Below are positions 43,819-52,631 of a DNA stretch of 64,000 nucleotides, in pieces. The position numbers and the translations under genes were made by a program. This DNA is from Streptomyces monomycini (GTDB lineage Bacteria; Actinomycetota; Actinomycetes; Streptomycetales; Streptomycetaceae), in NCBI RefSeq assembly GCF_022271435.1, contig NZ_JAFIQY010000027.1, forward strand, positions 49,706 to 113,705, in the 5' to 3' direction. The notes beneath the pieces were generated by a model, which ran no database searches, was not told the origin of the DNA, and saw only the letters and a program-made list of their open reading frames with translations. Every line of letters starts with the position of its first letter. Within the stretch, counting starts at the first letter, position 1.

Positions 43819-44730
43819 TCAGAAGTGGCTTCCCAGCGCCAGGGTGTAGTGGTAACGCCGGGTGTACTCCTCCAGGCTGTGGTAGTCCGTGCCGTTGAGG
43901 TTCATGATGGCGAGGGTCGTGCCCGGCACAGGATTGAGGGCGGAGTGGAGCCACTCCGAAATGCCGCCCCAGTTGTTCTCCAGGTTCACTTGGCCGAGCG
44001 ACAGCCGTGTGTCCGACCCCGACCTGCCACTGCGGATGTTGTTGCCCACCGTGATGGCGATGTCCTGGAAACGGGCTGCCTCGGAGACGGCCTGAATCAG
44101 GATGATCAGGCTGGCCTGGAAGCCGGTCTGCGCGGTATGGGTCATGTGGTTGTTGTATCCGCTCACCGCGCGCACGGCGTTCGCGATCGTGTAGCCGTTC
44201 ATTCCCACAGTGGCGCGCGTGTCGCTGCCGAGCGCGTCGTAGTTCGAGTTGAAGCCGAAGTCGGTGACCGGGGCCGGAGTGCCGTTGCGCTGCAGGATGG
44301 CCTGCATCTCGGCGCGCTGGTCACGGAAGCCGACCAGACCGGACACGGAACCACTCTGCGAGCTGGGCGTCCACACACCCATCAGGTAGAGGTTGTCGGA
44401 GCGCACGTAGAGGGCGGCGACGCCCCGGTCGCCGTCCATGAGGCGGACCTCGACGGCGCGCGCCCCGTCCGCTCGCAGGCGTTCGGTGGCGCCGACGCCG
44501 TTCCCGACGTAATGGCCGGCGGCGTTCCGCAAGGCGCCGATCATGTTCCAGTAGCGACTGTAGGCATCATTCATGTCCCCCTGCAGAAGGCTGCTGACGT
44601 TCCAGATGATCTGCTCACGCGGGCGCGTGGTGTCGGCATGGGCGGCGGGGGCGGTCAGACCGGCCAAGGCCAGCACGGCGAGCGAAGCTGCCAGCAAGCG
44701 CGCGAGTGCGGCGCGCAGAGTTGACGTCAC
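43819..44730 (-). CDS. Secreted ribosome-inactivating protein (ricin A-chain-like rRNA N-glycosidase)
   Basis: 303 residues from a GTG at 44730 (GAAGGA 7 bases upstream). Sec signal peptide cut after AHA (residue 32). The mature protein fits the RIP fold: active-site set by alignment to ricin A: Tyr115 (ricin Y80), Tyr164 in NSNYDAL (Y123), Glu217 and Arg220 in SEAARFQ (E177, R180), and Trp254 in LENNWGGIS (W211). RIPs remove one adenine of the sarcin-ricin loop of large-subunit rRNA. Ricin-like ones mostly act on eukaryotic ribosomes, so a role against fungi, protists or other competitors is inferred. Only the A-chain is present, with no lectin B-chain. Confidence 0.92.
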   Translation of the reverse strand: MTSTLRAALARLLAASLAVLALAGLTAPAAHADTTRPREQIIWNVSSLLQGDMNDAYSRYWNMIGALRNAAGHYVGNGVGATERLRADGARAVEVRLMDGDRGVAALYVRSDNLYLMGVWTPSSQSGSVSGLVGFRDQRAEMQAILQRNGTPAPVTDFGFNSNYDALGSDTRATVGMNGYTIANAVRAVSGYNNHMTHTAQTGFQASLIILIQAVSEAARFQDIAITVGNNIRSGRSGSDTRLSLGQVNLENNWGGISEWLHSALNPVPGTTLAIMNLNGTDYHSLEEYTRRYHYTLALGSHF

Positions 44731-45194
44731 GGTTGAGTCCTTCGATAGGGGTGCGTTGCACGAGCGGCCGTGCCTCCAGCGGCGGCACGAGGACTCGTGG
44801 TCCAGGTAGGGGCTCGGCTCGGCAGACGGCCTGTCGGCGGATCCGTGCCGAGCAGACACCACTACGGAGACGAGCGAGGACCGAAAAAGGGGAGCGCTGC
44901 AAAGGGCCCGCCCCCCAGCGGATGTCCCTGACCCTGCCGTGCCGACCTAACGGATATCTAAGGTCGGCACTGAACGCCCATCCGCCCCGGCTTCACCCGG
45001 CCGCACAGCCCGCCTCCGGCGCCTTGGAGCGAGACAGACTCCGGCGGAGAAGACCGGCAACGAGGAGCACCAACAACCAGCCCCAGTCTCGGCCCCGGCC
45101 CCAGCCCCGGCCCCCTCCACGAGCGTCCCCCCTGGCCAGAACCACAACAACCACTGGCCGGACCGCCCGTGCAGGAGTCTTCCCCGTCAGGTTC
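44731..45194. promoter_or_regulatory. Upstream region of the ribosome-inactivating protein gene
   Basis: No convincing gene in 464 bases. A perfect 10-base dyad GTGCCGACCT-n12-AGGTCGGCAC (44939-44970) with a GATATC-containing centre lies about 210 bases upstream of the start. It may be an operator for the toxin gene or the terminator of the TetR gene, which ends at 45195. From 45071 there is a C-rich GGCCCC(A/C) repeat. Confidence 0.5.
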
Positions 45195-45911
45195 TCAGGA
45201 CGGCTGCGGCGCCAGCGCCATCAGCCGGGCCAGCAGATCGCCGAACGGCCCGTCGGACGGCTCGTCGGCCAGCACCCGGCCCAGGACCGCGGCCATCTCC
45301 TCGTCGTACGCGGCGCTCACCGCCGCCAGCGCCGCGAAGTCGTGCACCAGCTGGCGCTCCAGTTCGCCGCGCGGAATGGCGCGGCTGTCCAGCCAGATCA
45401 GCGCGGTGGTCTCGGCGAGCGAGATCCAGGAGCGGACCACCAGCTCCATGCGCGGAGCGGGCTCTTCCACTCCCAGGTGGGAGAGGATCTGCTCGTAAGC
45501 GGCCTGGCGCACCCCGTCGATCATCGCGCTCGTCCGGCCGGACCCCACGCCCTCCATCGCACCGATGGACGGGCCGCCGCGCATCAGCGCGGAGAAGCCG
45601 GGACCGTGCTCCTCGACAAAGTCGAAGAACCGTTCCATCACGCGGAGCAGCCGGACGCCGAGCGGTCCTTCGTGCGGTTCCACGAAACGGGCCGCCAGTT
45701 CGTCGGCCGCCCGGCGCAGCGCCGCCTCGTACAGACTCTGCTTGCCCGGGAAGTAGTGGTAGACCAGCGGCCGGGAGATGCCCGCCGCCTCGGCTATCTC
45801 GTCGATCGAGACCTCTTCCGGTGCCCGGTGGCTGAACAGGCCGAGCGCCACGGCGATCAGCTGCTCACGTCGTTCCTCGACACCCATCCTGCGGCGCGCC
45901 CCGTTGGTCAT
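45195..45911 (-). CDS. TetR-family regulator
   Basis: 238 residues from the ATG at 45911. TetR helix-turn-helix VSIDEIAEAAGISRPLVYHY at about 33-55, then a helical ligand-binding domain with a Met/Gly-rich patch. No partner binding site could be fixed. Its own three-gene neighbourhood (reductase and diiron-like protein) is on the same strand upstream, so it probably controls that unit; the toxin gene further along is a less likely target. Confidence 0.9.
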   Translation of the reverse strand: MTNGARRRMGVEERREQLIAVALGLFSHRAPEEVSIDEIAEAAGISRPLVYHYFPGKQSLYEAALRRAADELAARFVEPHEGPLGVRLLRVMERFFDFVEEHGPGFSALMRGGPSIGAMEGVGSGRTSAMIDGVRQAAYEQILSHLGVEEPAPRMELVVRSWISLAETTALIWLDSRAIPRGELERQLVHDFAALAAVSAAYDEEMAAVLGRVLADEPSDGPFGDLLARLMALAPQPS

Positions 45912-45999
45912 GGGCACACCCTAACCACCGGGGAGGCACCGCGGAATCGAGCGACCGGGGGCCGGACGGCGGGGACCGGCCCGGCCCGGCGGACGGACG

Positions 46000-47094
46000 T
46001 CAGAGATCGAGCACCAGGCGTTCCCCCCGCGCCCGCGAGACGCAGATCAGCATCGAGTCGTCCCGCTCGGCGTCGGTCAGCAGCTCGTCGCGGTGATCGA
46101 CCTCGCCGGAGAGCACCCGCTGCTGGCAGGTGCCGCAGAAGCCCTGCTCGCAGGAGTACGGGAGGTTCGGCAGGGCCTGCTCGCGAATGGCGCGCAGGGC
46201 GCTGCCGTCCGCCGGGACGGTGACCGTGCGGCCGGTGCGCCGCAGCTCCACCTCGAACTCCGCGTTCTCGCCCGGCGCCAACGCCGCGACGGGCGCGAAC
46301 CGCTCGGTGTACAGGGTCAGCCCGCGCGCCCCCTGCGGCAGCAGCCCGGCCACGGCGTCCATCAGCGGATCGGGGCCGCAGCAGTAGACGGCGGCGTGCG
46401 GCGGGGCGTCGGCGAGCGCGCCCGCCAGGTCCGGCAGCCCGTCCTCGTCCGCGGCGACCACCGTCACCCGGTCCGACGCGGCGCCCGCCAGCTTCTCGAT
46501 CTCCGTCAGGAACGGCATCGACGCGCGCGACCGCCCGCCGTACACCAGCCGCCAGGGCACGCCCTCGGACTCGGCCTGCCGCAGCATCGGCAGGATCGGC
46601 GTGATGCCGATGCCGCCCGCGATGAACAGGTAGGCGTGGCACTCCTCCAGCCGGAAGCGGTTGCGCGGCCCGCGCACCTCGACGGTCGTGCCCTCGTGCA
46701 ACTGCTCGTGCACCTCGCGCGATCCGCCCCGGCCGTCCTCGATCAGCCGCGTCGCGATCGTGTACGAGCCGGTGTCGGCCGGGCTGCCGCACAGCGAGTA
46801 CTGCCGTACGGCGCCGGAGGGCAGCACCACGTCGAGGTGGGCCCCGGGCTCCCAGCCCGGCAGGCCGTCACCCTCCAGGCGCAGCCGTACGACGCCCTCG
46901 GCCTCCTCGGCGCGCTCCACGACCAGCAGGTGCAGGGGACCTGAGCGGTTCCGTCCCTGGCCGGAGACGGGCTGTTCCAGCGCGGGCATCGGCCACAGCG
47001 GCGACCGGCCGATGCGCCGCCGCAGGGCCCGCTGGACGACCAGCGCGGCTCCGGCGGCGACCAGGACCGTACGTATCCGGGGGAGGGACGGCAT
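46000..47094 (-). CDS. FAD/2Fe-2S ferredoxin reductase (PDR/VanB type)
   Basis: 364 residues from the ATG at 47094. An N-terminal helix (IRTVLVAAGAALVVQ) may anchor it in the membrane. FAD-binding RQYSLCGSP, NAD(P)-binding FIAGGIGITPILPML, and a C-terminal plant-type 2Fe-2S domain with CEQGFCGTCQQRV and a fourth Cys in MLICVSR. It carries electrons from NAD(P)H to an oxygenase partner. The gene starts one base after the stop of the diiron-like gene, so the pair is coupled and probably a redox system; the TetR gene follows. Confidence 0.92.
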   Translation of the reverse strand: MPSLPRIRTVLVAAGAALVVQRALRRRIGRSPLWPMPALEQPVSGQGRNRSGPLHLLVVERAEEAEGVVRLRLEGDGLPGWEPGAHLDVVLPSGAVRQYSLCGSPADTGSYTIATRLIEDGRGGSREVHEQLHEGTTVEVRGPRNRFRLEECHAYLFIAGGIGITPILPMLRQAESEGVPWRLVYGGRSRASMPFLTEIEKLAGAASDRVTVVAADEDGLPDLAGALADAPPHAAVYCCGPDPLMDAVAGLLPQGARGLTLYTERFAPVAALAPGENAEFEVELRRTGRTVTVPADGSALRAIREQALPNLPYSCEQGFCGTCQQRVLSGEVDHRDELLTDAERDDSMLICVSRARGERLVLDL

Positions 47095-47095
47095 C

Positions 47096-48058
47096 TCAGG
47101 CGGCTCCTGTCGGGTGCTGTGTCGGCTGCTGCGTCGCATGTGGTGCCGGATGCTGTGCCGGGCGGGCCTCGGCGGCGGTCGCGGCGGGGGAGCCGGCCAG
47201 GTAGGCGGCGGCCTGCTCCGTACTGCCGTACCGCGAGGGGTGATAGGTCCGGCTGAGGTACTGGGGGATGGAGCGGGCCATGGCGCCGGGGGCGGGCAGT
47301 ACGCCCTGCCGCCCCGCGCGGAAGAACTCCCTGAAACTGGCCCTGCCGTCCGCGAGGGAAGGGTCGTTCGCCATGAAGAAGCGGGTGCCGCGCTGCCAGA
47401 GGAAGACCAGCGCGGAGAACGCGGTGGCCCAGGTCCGCACCCGGCGCCGGTATCCGCCGTCCACGTGCATGAACAGGTCGAAGGCGACCGAGCGGTGCTC
47501 GACCTCCTCGGCGCCGTGCCAGCGCAGCAGGTCCAGCATCGTCGGATCGGCGCCCCTGGCGTCCAGCGCCTCCGCGTTGAGCACCCAGTCCCCGAGGAAC
47601 GCCGTGTAGTGCTCGATCGCGGCGATGATCGCGACGCGCTCCATCAGCCACCACTGGCTCGCCCGGCCCGGCGGCACGGTACGGTCGCCGAGCAGCTTCT
47701 CGAAGAGCCAGTCGACCTGCGCGGTGTACGGGGCCGGGTCCAGGCCCAGCCGCTTGAGGTGCGGCAGCACGTCGTCGTGCGCCTGGGAGTGCATCGCCTC
47801 CTGGCCGATGAACCCGATCACGTCCTCCCGCAGCCGCGCGTCCCGGATCTGCGGCAGCACCTGCTTGTAGACGTGCACGAACCAGCGTTCACCGGCGGGC
47901 AGCAGCAGGTGCAGCACGTTGATGGTGTGGGTGCTGTCCGGGTCGCCGGGGATCCAGTGCAGGGGGGTGTCCGCCCAGTCGAAGGCGACGTTGCGTGCTT
48001 TCAGCGGGGTGTGCTCGGAGGCGACCGGCCGGGGCCGCAACGAGGCCGTATTAGACAT
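47096..48058 (-). CDS. Metal-dependent hydrolase-type (PF10118-like) diiron protein
   Basis: 320 residues from the ATG at 48058. Helical, with metal-ligand motifs FIGQEAMHSQAHDD and WHGAEEVEHRSVAFD, each an E..H pattern like ferritin-like diiron enzymes, matching the PF10118 'metal-dependent hydrolase' group. The Pro/His/Gln/Thr-rich tail (about 295-320) is low-complexity. Name 'hydrolase' comes from the family; a reductase encoded one base downstream suggests instead an O2-using diiron oxidation of a lipid. Confidence 0.85.
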   Translation of the reverse strand: MSNTASLRPRPVASEHTPLKARNVAFDWADTPLHWIPGDPDSTHTINVLHLLLPAGERWFVHVYKQVLPQIRDARLREDVIGFIGQEAMHSQAHDDVLPHLKRLGLDPAPYTAQVDWLFEKLLGDRTVPPGRASQWWLMERVAIIAAIEHYTAFLGDWVLNAEALDARGADPTMLDLLRWHGAEEVEHRSVAFDLFMHVDGGYRRRVRTWATAFSALVFLWQRGTRFFMANDPSLADGRASFREFFRAGRQGVLPAPGAMARSIPQYLSRTYHPSRYGSTEQAAAYLAGSPAATAAEARPAQHPAPHATQQPTQHPTGAA

Positions 48059-48137
48059 GGCGTCAATGTACTGGCGGGTACGGGATCGGCAACAGGCTTC
48101 GGGCCGGAAATTCCGCGGGGCCGCGCGCCCCGTCGGG

Positions 48138-50138
48138 CTACCGCAGCCCCCGCACCCGCTCCCCGCTCCGCAGCCGCCCCGACAGCTCGGCCCGGGCACC
48201 CGCCGCGGCCGGTACGGCCAGCTGCGGGCCCGTCGCGCGGCCGGTGATCCCGCCGCTCGCGCTGATCTCCGTGAGCTGTCCGCTGCCCGCGGCCACCAGC
48301 CACCACTGTCCGCCGGGCGCCTTCCACAACACCCCGGCCAGCGCCCACGGCTCGCGCGGGCCGCATCCCGGGCCGCCCTCGGAACGCGCCACCACCGTGC
48401 CCGGTGCGTGCCCCCGCTCGCCCGTAGGTGGCGTCTGGACCTGCGCGAAGGTGCGGCTGCCCGCGCCCCGCCAGGTCTCGGCGCGCGTGCACACCCACGT
48501 CGCGGTCCCGACCCCGGCGGGCAACTGCTGCTGCGCGAACGCCCAGGAGTTGACCGCACGGACGCCCCGGCCGCGCAGCCCGCCGAGGTGGCACGCCGTG
48601 CGCGCCCAGGCGGTACGCGCCTGCGGTCCGCCGTCCGGTCCGTCCGGGTCGCCGGGCCGGTCCGGTGCTCCGGACGTCAGCCGGGCCGGGAGCAGTTCGC
48701 CGAGGTCGGTGAAGAGGTGGCCGTCCATCCGCAGGGCCTGCCAGACGGTGCAGGTGGTGGCGCGCGCGGGGGACGGTACGGGGCCGGTCGTGCCGTCCTC
48801 GCCGATGGGCAGGGGCCGGGCCGCGCCGGTGGGCTCCAGCAGGTCGGTCAGCTCGGTGCGCCCGGTCCAGGGGGAGGTCAGGTAGCGGACGTTGCTGTCC
48901 GTACGGCTGAGCACCAGGGCGGTGGCGGAGGAGTCGTCCGCGCCGTCCGTACGGGCGAGATCCAGCACCGCGCTGCCCGTCCCCTCGGAGCCGTCGGCAG
49001 GTTCCGCATACCGCACCACGCGCAGTCCGTCGTACAGGAGCACCACCGCGGCACGGTCCGCCACACCCGCGTAGAGCAGCTGTGGCGGGCCGGCCGCAGG
49101 GCCCTTGGCGGTGCCCGGGGTGGCCGAGACCTGTACGTCCGGGCCGGGCCTGGCCCACACGGCCAGCGCGCGCCGCAGCAGCGCCCGGTCGTGCGTACGG
49201 TCTCCCCGGGCAGGCCATGCCGACAGGCCCCGCCGCGTCGCGTTCCGCCACGTACCGGCGGCGGCCCGCGTCACCTGGGCGGGGTCCAGGGCGGCCTGCG
49301 CTGCCGCGTTCTCGGCGTACGGGGGAGCCGCGGCGCCATCGGGGCCCCGCCCGTCACCCGGCACGGTCAGCAGCGCACCGCACACCAGCGCCGCCGCCCC
49401 CGCCAGCGCCGCGCGCGCGTGCCGGCGGCGCCGCAGGAGGTCGGTGGGCCGGGCCTGGAGGGAACAGGGGTCGAACTCGGCGGACTCCAGCAGTGCCCGG
49501 TCCCGGCCGCCCGCCGCCGGAGCCGCACCGGACGCCGCGGCGAGCGCGCCCTGCACGTCCTCGGCCCCGGCCGCCTCCAGGACCGCCCGCACGTCCGTGT
49601 CACCCAGGCCCTCCAGCGCGCGCAGCACATACGCCGCGCGGGCCGCCGCGGGCAGCGCCGACAGGGCGCGTTGCAGGGTGAGTTCGTCCATGCCGCCGGA
49701 ACGGGGGAACAACCGCAGCCCCCAGACCTGCGGCAGTAGCGGCGGCATCGGGGGTACGGGCACCTCGCGGCGTACGAACGGCAGCCGCACCCGGGGGTGT
49801 TCGGCGGCCAGGGACGCGCGCAGCACCCGTAGTCGAACCAGCGCGTAACCGGGGTCGGTGACCGGCCGGCCGGGGCGGCGCTGGGACGGCAGAGCATGCG
49901 GCTGTGCGGGAACGCCCTTGCGCGGCAGCGCGCGCTGGACGACCGAATGCGCCGTCAGGACGCGCCGGTTGCGCCCCAGCGTGGGCGGCAGCACCAGGTA
50001 GGCCAGGCGCGTCAGCCGCGGGTAGTGCTCGACCAGGGCCGCCTCCGCCTGGTCGACACCGACGAAGGCGGCGGGAACGCCACCGGACCCGGGGCGCGGG
50101 CCGTCCGGACGGGGTGCTGTTGCCTGCTGCTGCTCCAC
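48138..50138 (-). CDS. Membrane protein with sigma-factor-like N-terminus
   Basis: 666 residues. The N-terminal about 200 residues resemble sigma-70 regions (YPRLTRLAYLVLPPTLGRNR; LQRALSALPAAARAAYVLRA, then LEGLGDTDVRAVLEAAG like region 4). A transmembrane helix follows (ALAGAAALVCGALLTVPG, about 245-262) and an extracytoplasmic part of about 400 residues rich in Gly/Ala/Pro, with a beta-rich C-terminus. It seems to be a membrane-tethered sigma- or ECF-like protein, or a fusion of sigma and sensor. Function unknown. Confidence 0.75.
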   Translation of the reverse strand: MEQQQATAPRPDGPRPGSGGVPAAFVGVDQAEAALVEHYPRLTRLAYLVLPPTLGRNRRVLTAHSVVQRALPRKGVPAQPHALPSQRRPGRPVTDPGYALVRLRVLRASLAAEHPRVRLPFVRREVPVPPMPPLLPQVWGLRLFPRSGGMDELTLQRALSALPAAARAAYVLRALEGLGDTDVRAVLEAAGAEDVQGALAAASGAAPAAGGRDRALLESAEFDPCSLQARPTDLLRRRRHARAALAGAAALVCGALLTVPGDGRGPDGAAAPPYAENAAAQAALDPAQVTRAAAGTWRNATRRGLSAWPARGDRTHDRALLRRALAVWARPGPDVQVSATPGTAKGPAAGPPQLLYAGVADRAAVVLLYDGLRVVRYAEPADGSEGTGSAVLDLARTDGADDSSATALVLSRTDSNVRYLTSPWTGRTELTDLLEPTGAARPLPIGEDGTTGPVPSPARATTCTVWQALRMDGHLFTDLGELLPARLTSGAPDRPGDPDGPDGGPQARTAWARTACHLGGLRGRGVRAVNSWAFAQQQLPAGVGTATWVCTRAETWRGAGSRTFAQVQTPPTGERGHAPGTVVARSEGGPGCGPREPWALAGVLWKAPGGQWWLVAAGSGQLTEISASGGITGRATGPQLAVPAAAGARAELSGRLRSGERVRGLR

Positions 50139-50247
50139 GTTCGGTGAAACGAGTGAATGCTGGGATGGTCACCTGAATCACCACGCGCCCCGGTCAGTCA
50201 CCACGCGCCCCGGGCGGCGGCACGCCCCGCCCGCGCCCGTGTACGGA

Positions 50248-50493
50248 CTATCCCGGGCGGTGTGTGACGTCCAGGTCGAACTCCCCGTCCCGCGCGCCCA
50301 GGACGAACGCGCGCCACTCCGCCTCGGTGTACCGCAGCACCACGTCGGGCTCCTTGGAATTGCGCATGGCCACCGCGCCCTGTTCCAGGAAGGCGATCTC
50401 CACCGCCTCCTCGGACTCGCCGGGGGCGCGCTGCCAGGTGGCGTCGGAGATGTCGAGGGCGTAGAGCCACTCCTTGTCAGCTGCGGCACTCAT
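50248..50493 (-). CDS. DUF397 protein
   Basis: 81 residues. Typical DUF397: EWLYALDISDATWQRAPG, VEIAFLEQGAVAMRNSKEPD and VLRYTEAEWRAFVLGARDGE. These small Streptomyces proteins are often paired with XRE regulators (BldB/WhiJ-like systems) but no XRE gene is here. Upstream a 19-base direct repeat with CACCACGCGCCCCGG (50178-50215) lies after its stop, on the other side. Confidence 0.9.
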   Translation of the reverse strand: MSAAADKEWLYALDISDATWQRAPGESEEAVEIAFLEQGAVAMRNSKEPDVVLRYTEAEWRAFVLGARDGEFDLDVTHRPG

Positions 50494-50617
50494 ACGGTGA
50501 ACTCCTCGCTCGCGGTCCGTACGGGTCTGCGTACGGATCGTCAGCGTACGCGGTGGCCGGATGAGCTTCCAGCGATCCTCGGAGGTGTGCTACAGGAGCC
50601 CGCCAGGGCCGGCGGGT

Positions 50618-51265
50618 TCAGCCGCGGTCCAGATAGGCCAGCACCGCCAGGACCCGGCGGTTGTCGTCGTCGGACGGCGGCAGATCCAGCTTTCCGAAGA
50701 TGTTGGAGGTGTGCTTGGCGACGGCACGTTCGGTGACGACCAGCTTGGCCGCGATGGCCGTGTTGGAGCGCCCCTCGGCCATCAGCTCCAGCACCTCGGT
50801 CTCGCGTGGCGTCAACCGGGCCATCGGTCGGTCCTGCGACCGCCGGGACAGCAGCTGGGAGATCACCTGCGGGTCCATGGCCGTGCCGCCGGCCGCCACC
50901 CGTCGTACCGAGTCGATGAACTGCTCGGCGTCGAAGACCCGGTCCTTGAGCAGGTAGCCGACGCCGCCCGTGCCGTCGGCCAGCAACTCGCGCGCGTACA
51001 GCTGCTCGACGTGCTGGGACAGGACGAGCACCGGCAGTCCGGGCCGGGCGCGACGGGCGGCCAGCGCGCACTGGAGGCCCTCGTCGGTGAAGGACGGCGG
51101 CAGCCGGACGTCGACGACCGCGACGTCCGGCTGCTCCTCGGCCAGCGCCCGCGTCAGGGCGGGACCGCTGTCGACCGCGGCGGCGATCTCGAAGTCGAAT
51201 GCCTCCAGCATCCGTATCAGACCGTCTCTCAGCAGGAAGAGGTCTTCGGCGAGCACAACGCGCAC
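50618..51265 (-). CDS. NarL/FixJ-type response regulator
   Basis: 215 residues from a GTG at 51265. Receiver domain with phosphate acceptor Asp52 (VAVVDVRLPP) and LuxR-type helix-turn-helix LTPRETEVLELMAEGRSNTA. Its start overlaps the upstream histidine kinase gene by 37 bases. Together they form a two-component system of the DesK/LiaS class; stimulus unknown. Confidence 0.92.
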   Translation of the reverse strand: MRVVLAEDLFLLRDGLIRMLEAFDFEIAAAVDSGPALTRALAEEQPDVAVVDVRLPPSFTDEGLQCALAARRARPGLPVLVLSQHVEQLYARELLADGTGGVGYLLKDRVFDAEQFIDSVRRVAAGGTAMDPQVISQLLSRRSQDRPMARLTPRETEVLELMAEGRSNTAIAAKLVVTERAVAKHTSNIFGKLDLPPSDDDNRRVLAVLAYLDRG

Positions 51266-52545
51266 GGAATCTCCAGCGTCACCAGGGTGGGACCGCCCGC
51301 CGGGCTGCTGACGGCCAGTATGCCGTCGAATGTACCGAGTCGGCGTTCGAGTCCGTGCAGGCCGGAGTGCGTACCGGCCTGGCCGGGCATCCCCGTGCCG
51401 GTCTGGCCGGGCCCGCCCGCGGGCGCCAGGACCACGCCGCCCCGGCCGTCGTCCCCCACGGTGATCCGCAGCCGCCCGTCGGCGTACTCCAGGTCCACCC
51501 ACGCCCGCGCCGCGTCCGCGTGCTTGGCGGTGTTGGTGAGCAGCTCGCTCACCGAGAAGTACGCGGCCGACTCCACCGGCGCCTCCAGGCGGCCCGGGAG
51601 CCGTCCGGTCACCTCCACCGGCAGCGGCATCCGCAGGGCCAGGGCCCGTACGGCGTCGTCCAGCCCGCGTTCGGCCAGCACCGGCGGGTGGATGCCGCGG
51701 ACCAGGTCGCGCAGTTCGGTCAGGGCCTGCGCCGAGGACGTACGGGCGCGGGCGACCAGCTCCTTGGCCTTGGCCGGGTCCCGCTCGATCAGCGCCTCGA
51801 TGGTGCCCAGGTCCATGCCCATGGCGACCAGCCGGGCCTGCGCGCCGTCGTGCAGGTCGCGTTCGATCCGGCGCAGTTCGGCGGCCGAGGCGTCCACCGC
51901 GTCGTGCCGGGTCTCGGTCAGCCGCGCCACACGGGCCGCCAGCTCGGCCTTGGGCGGCGTGAGGAACACCGCGGCGAGGCGGAAGTGCAGGGCGAGCAGC
52001 TTCGGGTTGAAGCGGGACGCGGCGAGTGCCGCCGCGCCCAGCACCGGCATGAGGGCCACCTGCACCGGGTCCGAGGCGTACAGGAACCCGTACGTCTGGC
52101 CGCCGAGGTCCACCCCGCTCCAGACCAGCACCGGGATGACGAATCCCTCGATACCGAACGCGATCAGCAGGACCGGCAGCAGCGCCGTGAGGAACCCGGC
52201 CACCATGTCCACCAGCAGCCACAGCAGCTCCCGCCAGGTCGCCGGGTCGCTCAGCACGTGCTGGCAGCGCTGCGCCATACCCGGCAGGCCGGGCTGCGGG
52301 CCGGGCGACGGCCGGTAGTCGGCCGGTATGCGGATGCCCGTCCAGCTGTGCGCCCACGCCCGCCGGTGGTCGGCGAACCGGCGGGTCAGCCGTACCACCG
52401 GCGGGGTGGTCAGCCAGCCGGGGCCCACCATGAGCAGGGTGAGCGAGACGAGGGTGAGCGAGAAGAGCAGGACCGATCCCGCCAGCGAGACGGCGGCGAG
52501 CCCCACCCCCCGGGCGGCGGCAACCAGTGTTCGGCGGACCCTCAT
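51229..52545 (-). CDS. DesK/LiaS-type sensor histidine kinase
   Basis: 438 residues. N-terminal membrane segment and a sensor domain with further hydrophobic helices (WLLVDMVAGFLTALLPVLLI); HisKA_3 box RRIERDLHDGAQARLVAM (phospho-His about 247), HATPase with LLTNTAKHA and GDDGRGG. Overlaps the response-regulator gene by 37 bases. Divergent from the OlsB-like gene, with palindromes between them. Confidence 0.9.
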   Translation of the reverse strand: MRVRRTLVAAARGVGLAAVSLAGSVLLFSLTLVSLTLLMVGPGWLTTPPVVRLTRRFADHRRAWAHSWTGIRIPADYRPSPGPQPGLPGMAQRCQHVLSDPATWRELLWLLVDMVAGFLTALLPVLLIAFGIEGFVIPVLVWSGVDLGGQTYGFLYASDPVQVALMPVLGAAALAASRFNPKLLALHFRLAAVFLTPPKAELAARVARLTETRHDAVDASAAELRRIERDLHDGAQARLVAMGMDLGTIEALIERDPAKAKELVARARTSSAQALTELRDLVRGIHPPVLAERGLDDAVRALALRMPLPVEVTGRLPGRLEAPVESAAYFSVSELLTNTAKHADAARAWVDLEYADGRLRITVGDDGRGGVVLAPAGGPGQTGTGMPGQAGTHSGLHGLERRLGTFDGILAVSSPAGGPTLVTLEIPCALCSPKTSSC

Positions 52546-52631
52546 CCGTACGCTCCCTGCGCTTCACGTGCCCGGACGTCGGGCACGGGAACAGTCTGCC
52601 GGGTGGAGAAGACCAGGTCACTGGGCTCCGC

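Noticed and set aside
43197..44730. GNAT protein as immunity or modifier of the toxin
   Set aside because: A strong terminator separates the genes, and GNAT proteins are common. No motif links them.
36752..44866. The 15-mer CCGAGCAGACACCAC occurs near both the lipoprotein gene and the toxin gene
   Set aside because: Orientation relative to the genes differs, and in a high-GC 64-kb window one such match is expected by chance.
44947..45150. Open frame on the reverse strand between the TetR and toxin genes
   Set aside because: No ribosome site, C-rich repeat composition and no motif; treated as non-coding.
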